Shown here one piece after another: positions 59,501 through 64,000 of a stretch of 64,000 nucleotides of DNA (position 1 is its first letter; each line of letters starts with the position of its first letter). This stretch comes from Cryptomeria japonica (taxonomy: Eukaryota > Streptophyta > Pinopsida > Cupressales > Cupressaceae). Made by a program: the position numbers and the translations under genes. The DNA lies in the NCBI RefSeq assembly GCF_030272615.1, contig NC_081415.1:597125335-597189334 (forward strand). Direction: 5' to 3'. The notes beneath the pieces are model-generated. The model was not told the origin of the DNA and searched no databases. It worked only from the letters and a program-made list of their open reading frames with translations.

Positions 59501-59829
59501 TTGCTAACTCACCTGATACACTATCAGTTTTTGAGAAGAAGATAACAAATTTTGAAGAAGATTTACTTAAATTGGAAAGAGAGAGAGAAAGAATAGTGAA
59601 TAAGGAAAAACATTTGAGATTAAAACTAAGTCCAAGATTGGACTATCTAGCATCACTACGGAAAGAAGTATCTGAGGCACTAATACAAGGACAGAAAACA
59701 CCAACAGAGCATTTGCAGCATCTCACCGGTACAGTGAAGAGAACAGAGACAACAATAAAGGATAGCAAGAAGTTTATGGATAGTATAAACTTAATTTTGG
59801 GAGATCTTTTTCAAATTGTAGCCACCTAG
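56570..59829 (+). pseudogene. Element T second ORF: large uncharacterised protein with conserved N half and coiled C half
   Basis: ATG 56570 (MASSSAIEYIANPTIVKVIN), about 1085 codons to TAG 59827-59829. The first two thirds of the reading (56570-58138) stay in one frame with TAG stops at 56942 and 57410. A frame change around 58136-58250 follows; then one frame to the end with TAG at 58816 and 59047. Conserved blocks with element A: LGAFSQIPKGVVYAEDPRMY, HANRLNSVSSLCI, GYDIPVGK and PRTVWITEMGYETNDHI. It then has a lysine-rich stretch (KATPKKKKLTAKKKKKTNK), a Pro/Gln/Glu-rich zone and a long coiled coil (59086-59829). No catalytic motif is recognised. The basic stretch could be a nuclear signal or bind nucleic acid; this is inference. 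Confidence 0.75.
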
Positions 59830-59877
59830 TTACAAGGTTGAAACTACAAACTCTACTAACATCTTGACAACCTTTGT

Positions 59878-60043
59878 CATTGATGCCAAAGGGGGAGTAG
59901 TGGGATGAGAAAATTCAATATCACAGGAATCATATGCTCAGGGGGAGCACACACATTTTTGGTAACATTTTTTGGACTTCACATTTTTGGATACATTTTT
60001 TAAATTTCTCATGAGTGTTGCCATCAATGCCAAAGGGGGAGAT
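59878..60043 (+). other. Double polypurine tract of element T
   Basis: GATGCCAAAGGGGGAG at about 59882-59898 and ATCAATGCCAAAGGGGGAGAT at 60023-60043, the second directly abutting the 3' LTR. Spacing is about 145 bases. Confidence 0.8.
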
Positions 60044-60838
60044 TGTTGGCATATGCACACTCCAATGAGACATTGTATGTGATTGAAGGTTTTGTCATTG
60101 ATGGCAACCTTACAATCCTATGGCATTGGCAAAGGCATTATACCAGCATCAGTAGATCACACTCTACACCGACACTCAGGACACCGGCACCGGCACAAAG
60201 AAAAGAAGTATACTGACACAGAGGCCGACATGATTTTGTTATATTATATTTTGTTTATTATTGTAAAAACTTTGTAAGCCGACTTGGCAAATTGTAAAAT
60301 GACTCTTATATATAAAAGAGATCACTGTAGACATTTGGTAATGAGTAAGGAAGAGTTAAGGAAAAATATTAGGCAGACCTATTGTGTGAAATATAGGCTA
60401 AGGGTTTATGTAAGAAGCAGAGCAGCAACCGGTATTGGATCAAGCATTATAGATGTTATTGTAAAGAAATACAAGATATTGGATTTGTATAATCCTCATT
60501 GTAAGTCAGTGAGACATCCCATTGAGCAGTGAGCTCTAGGCAGTTGGCCTTCCTACATGTGCAGGCCCCTATTGTAAGTAATATTCTCTTATTGGCCAGT
60601 GAGTGAATATTGTGGGTTACAAATCCCACTGAGGTTTTTCCCACACCGGGTTTCCTCATTAAAACCTTGTGTTATGGTGTGCTTTTCATGTGGATGTTCT
60701 TAATTCTATTTATTACATTGTGTCTTGCATATCGGTACACTGTTATAATACGTTTTGCATGTTTTAATTCAAGAAATTATAATCAATGGTTAGATACTGA
60801 TTCACCCCCCCCTCTTAGTATCTGTGGGATTCCTAACA
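60044..60838 (+). repeat. 3' LTR of element T
   Basis: 795 bases, same termini as 54251-55037. Differs by scattered substitutions and a short insertion near 60450 (ATGTTATTGTAAAGAAAT). TATA-like box TTATATATAAAAG at 60306-60318. Confidence 0.95.
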
Positions 60839-62176
60839 AGGTGTACCTATGTCTGAAATCTGAGCAGAAATGTTTAGGATCAGGGTGTCACGCCACTGTC
60901 CTGATTCTGCAATTCTGGAGATAAAACTGACAGGAAGGATTCTGGAGTCTGCAAAGTGTTTCTTTGCCAAGTCTTGCTAATAGAGGGCAGGACCATGGCA
61001 TGATGCCACTATTCTAGGAAGGACCAGGGCACCACACCACTATCCTTGGGGTTTCTACCAAGATCTGCAACCTAGAGTTGTCCCTGTGTTCTCTTTCAAC
61101 CCCAAAACTTCTAGCGACGCTTAGATTTGAACATGTACTTGAAGTTGAAAAAGAGGGTTTGGGGTGGCTATATAGGGTTTTTTCTTAGTCAAACCCTCAT
61201 GTTGGTGATTTCCACCTCCATGAATAGCCAATAATGTACTGAAAATGTGTGTGTGCAAGAACCTAAGAATGAAAGTAAACAACCTAGAGCAACCCTAAAG
61301 AGTAAACCCTAATTGCTTATAATTGACAAAGTAAATGCTCTAAATCCACAATGCAAAGTGATCTAAAGTATGAATGTGAATCAAAATGAAGCTTATGCAA
61401 AGATATGAAAACAAAATGAAGCCATACCCAACCCCAAGGGAGAGGTACAAGCTAATCATTAATCGGTGATCTCCTATTGTTCTTCTACATATCCAAAAGC
61501 CCCCAATTGATAAAATGATGCTTGATGAATTTTGAAATGTTGTTGAAGGCTTCAAAGATCTACTCTTTCTCTGCAAAGAAGTCTCTAATGCTCCAAAAAC
61601 CTTCTCTTAGATTCCTAGAAGAAGACCCCTTAAATGAAGAAAGAGAGCTCTTAAGTATGAAACCCTAGATCTTAATTTCATGTTTAGGCTGACCTAGGAT
61701 TTGAATTTCCCATTGATATTTTGGGGTTAAGCATTATTATATCATAGGATTGTACTCCCGAAATTTTTGGGAAAAGCCACGGACCATGTGCTTTCCCACC
61801 ACGGTCAACCATCTTTTCACCAATTTTGGGGGGCCATTAGATATGATGATATTATGGTGCATCCCAAAGTTACAGTTGATTTTGAGATGTTTTGATATGC
61901 AAAATTGGGCCTAAATGGTCAAAATAAGACATAATTAGGGTTTATGATTAAATGATTCATTGGAGGAATAAGATGAAAAAGGGGCACACTTAGGGTAAAG
62001 AGCCCAACTTTATGATATGTAAAGTGATAAGACATGACCTTAGATCTAATTAAATTATTTAATTAAATGCTTAAAGGGGAATTATAAATGCAAGATGCAA
62101 GACACACTAAGGCGGGTGCTAACCTAAGTGTGAAATTGTACCACCCTAGTAAGGGTGTACAATTTATGACACTACA

Positions 62177-62897
62177 GGAATATATGGTAATGTGTGAAGG
62201 CCGACATTATCATTAGTATTATATATGAAATGCATTGGGATTCGACAACCGACAGGATTATATTCTTCATTGAAGCTGACATGATGGAAAGATAGAAGGA
62301 TATTTAAAGAGATCCTATCAGCGATGGATTCAATAGGTTTTGGAATGTGATTTTGGTTGCAAATCTTTTAGAGATCAATGATATGATTTTTAGTCAGTGA
62401 TTGGAAGTGCTTGTGTGCAGTTTCACATGCACAGGGTAAACCGGGAGCAGAACAAAGCATCATAAAAACTGGTACATAGTGAGGGTTAACAAAGATTAAA
62501 TTAGAACTTATCCAGCATGGTTAGATGCATATGATGAGTTCATTATTGTTTGTAATCATCTTGTAATATTGTGTAAGTCAGTGAGACTTCTATTTGAGCA
62601 GTGAGCTCTAGGCAGATGGCCTGATTGCATGTACAATCCCCTCAATGTAATATTTGTATACCTTGATCAAGTATATATATATTGTGGGTATCAGCCCCAC
62701 TGTATTTTTTCCCTTTGCAGGGTTTTCCACATATAAATATTGGTGTTATGGTGTTTCTTCTTTATGTGTTATTTGGTTTATGCACTTTAACTTTATTTAC
62801 TCTTAACCAGTTCAGAAGGAATAAGTTAAAATCTAACATTACTGGTAGAACACTGAATCACCCCCCCCCCCCCCTCTTAGTGTTCTTGGATTCCAAC
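62177..62897 (+). repeat. LTR fragment of an A-like family, left end lost
   Basis: The right end is ...CACCCCCCCCCCCCCCTCTTAGTGTTCTTGGATTCCAACA (62857-62897), the plus-strand equivalent of the LTR ends of element A. Inside, GTGGGTATCAGCCCCACTG...TTTGCAGGGTTTTCCACATATAAATATTGGTGTTATGGTG (62685-62753) parallels the same block in A. No primer site follows 62897, so it is a solo or 3' LTR inserted in the sequence that continues at 62898. Its left end is not visible and may have been cut by the insertion of element G. TATA-like AGTATATATATATTG lies at 62671-62685. Confidence 0.65.
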
Positions 62898-64000
62898 AAT
62901 CCTTTCCTTCAAGGTTTTGATGCATTCAATAAGGTGTTCTCAAAGGATGAGTTTGATATGTTGGATGATCTCCTTGATGATTTCTTGGAGATGTAGATCC
63001 TTCTACTCGCAAGTATACTAAACACAATCCACATGTAGACACTTCTTCCTTAGAGGATAAAATTTTTGTGAATGTTATCATTGTTTTTATTTCTCTTAAA
63101 AGGCCCAAGAGATCAGTCATTTACATGACTACAGTTAGTCCTTCTCTGAAGAAAGTTAAGTCTATTTCTGGTAAACATTTTGAAAGTAATTCTCTTGACT
63201 TACTCACAAGATTTATTTAATCTAAAAACACTTCTCATAATGTTGTTGCTCATATGTATAATACAAGATAGAATAAGTAAAACATTTATCAATCAAACAC
63301 TTCTTTACCACCTTCTAAATCAAACATTCCTCGGGCTCCTAAAACTATAGCAAAGCCACCTAGTGACTACGTTCTTATCAAGAAAAAAATGTGTTACTCT
63401 AGCTAAGATCTCATTATGGGATTTTCTTCAAACTGGTCTTGTTTATTAGGGTATGCTTCAAGAATCTCTTCAAGAGATTTTGTTTCCTTCTTCTACTAGG
63501 CTCCCGAATGTGAATGCATTGATGGATAATATTCATGTGGATACATTAAATATCATGTTCTATCCACATGAAATCCCACCTCTAGAAATAAGAAATCCGA
63601 TGGATTTGTTAATGATAATCATTTATGTTAATGTTGTTGGTATTAGGTAGAGTATCATTGATACTAGTTCAAGACTCAATATTTTTAGTCTAGACTTATT
63701 ACCTAAGATCAAGGTGGATTAAAAATCTCTTGCTAAATCTTCTTTATTCATTCATGGTTTTGATTACATTGGTAAAATGCTTTGGGAACCATTATAATGC
63801 CTTTAAAGATTGGACCAATTACTATTCCAATCCTAGTGTATGTTATGCTAGGGCCTTTATTTTATAATATTCTTTTGGGTAGATCTTGGGAAATGATTTA
63901 GGGGTAGTTTGATCTACCCTCCATGGTTCAGTTAATTTTTTTGCTAACAATCAAGTAGTAATGATCAAGGATGAACCTGATGCTATGCATTTATGTCAAA
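62898..64000 (+). pseudogene. Ty3/Gypsy Tat/Ogre-type gag-protease fragment, plus strand, runs off window
   Basis: The first frame has FSKDEFDMLDDLLDDFLE, matching KDELDEDLDEF of element G. It continues with AHMYNTR, then KISLWDFLQTGLVYWGMLQE (63390-63480) and NALMDNIHVDTLNIMFYPHE, PPLEIRNPMD. An aspartic-protease site follows, IIDTSSRLNIFSLDLLPKI (about 63655-63710), where the usual Gly after Asp-Thr is Ser. FYNILLGRSWEM near 63870 is its C-terminal block. The family is that of element G, in the opposite orientation. Stops and a few shifts; not functional. Confidence 0.75.

Larger units (their letters stand above)
54251..60838 (+). mobile_element. Element T: complete non-autonomous LTR retrotransposon, gag-like plus unknown ORF2
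   Basis: LTRs 54251-55037 and 60044-60838. The target duplication AGGTG (54246-54250 and 60839-60843) is perfect, inside the LTR of element G. Primer site at 55040-55052, polypurine tract at 60030-60043. It encodes the same two proteins as element A in the same order and lacks protease, integrase, RT and RNase H. The LTRs are very similar to each other, so this is probably among the youngest insertions here, but both genes carry in-frame stops. It is the TR-GAG kind of element. Confidence 0.95.
32590..62176 (-). mobile_element. Element G: Ty3/Gypsy Tat/Ogre-type retrotransposon, split by four insertions
   Basis: Minus-strand order is 5' LTR (53951-62176, interrupted by element T), primer site, short gag-like region, aspartic protease (52400-53139), RT (51161-51420 continuing at 42617-43511 after Copia C2), RNase H (41672-42600), integrase (40570-41640), a 3' region holding a chromovirus fragment, the polypurine tract (36118-36132) and the 3' LTR (32590-36117, containing element C and truncated at its far end). 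Removing insertions leaves about 11-12 kb. The LTRs match each other over about 1.1 kb. Stops and shifts are everywhere. No long canonical gag is visible between the primer site and protease. Confidence 0.85.
53951..62176 (-). repeat. 5' LTR of element G, interrupted by element T
   Basis: 53951-54250 and 60844-62176 together make an LTR of about 1.63 kb. It begins TGTGTAGGGCAAAAAGTG next to the primer site and ends ...GACACTACA. The right part aligns with 32590-36117 of the 3' LTR. Confidence 0.88.

Noticed and set aside
32590-62176. Similarity of 32590-36117 to 61087-62176 as a genomic duplication
   Set aside because: They are the two LTRs of element G; each is interrupted by a different insertion.

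Overview
This window looks like nuclear DNA from a seed plant with a large, repeat-rich genome. A conifer or other gymnosperm would fit, but the sequence alone does not prove it. The base composition is AT-rich. I found no intact host gene, tRNA, rRNA or CRISPR array. Nearly everything recognisable is transposable-element sequence, much of it nested and most of it decayed by premature stops.

Layout. 1-3087: 5' half of a minus-strand Ty1/Copia element (pol start, gag, PBS, 5' LTR). 3093-5595: unassigned sequence with a broken unknown reading frame. 5596-7116: a cluster of direct and inverted copies of a small exon-bearing fragment, one copy carrying an internal deletion. 7120-23830: a plant L1-type LINE on the minus strand (ORF1 with a DUF4283-like domain, AP endonuclease, RT, zf-RVT, RNase H). 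It is split by a solo LTR (8562-9010) and by a complete 10.6 kb non-autonomous LTR element 'A' (11029-21582, TSD GTTCC), which itself contains a 2.9 kb non-coding LTR element 'B' (14054-16930).

23831-29806: two plus-strand, intron-containing genes decayed almost entirely by stop codons. Gene 1 is a Pro/Gln-rich protein plus a conserved unknown domain. Gene 2 is a five-exon DDE-transposase-like protein of roughly 870 codons. Together they may be an unassigned DNA transposon. They are followed by an AT-rich array with a period of about 177 bp (30080-31415), CA/TG microsatellites and a duplicated exon-like unit (31920-32590).

32590-62176: one old minus-strand Ty3/Gypsy element of the Tat/Ogre type ('G') whose parts are scattered by later insertions. 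Its 3' LTR holds non-coding element 'C' (32953-35348, TSD TACMC). Its 3' region holds a truncated chromovirus with integrase and chromodomain (about 38501-40020). Its RT is split by a Copia element 'C2' (43517-51160, TSD TTAGC). Its 5' LTR holds a complete plus-strand non-autonomous element 'T' (54251-60838, TSD AGGTG). 62177-64000: a truncated LTR and a plus-strand fragment of another G-type gag/protease region.

How it fits together. A and T are on opposite strands and differ in their LTRs. They share an unusual coding content: a coiled-coil protein with four CCHC knuckles, then a long uncharacterised second protein, and no protease, integrase or RT that I can see. Their tRNA-Met-type primer site and their polypurine tract, including a second upstream copy of it, match those of the pol-bearing Copia C2. 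This suggests that A and T are mobilised by a C2-like partner. Premature stops across the window are mostly TAG, TAA or TGA at positions explainable by C-to-T change, as expected for heavily methylated plant repeats.
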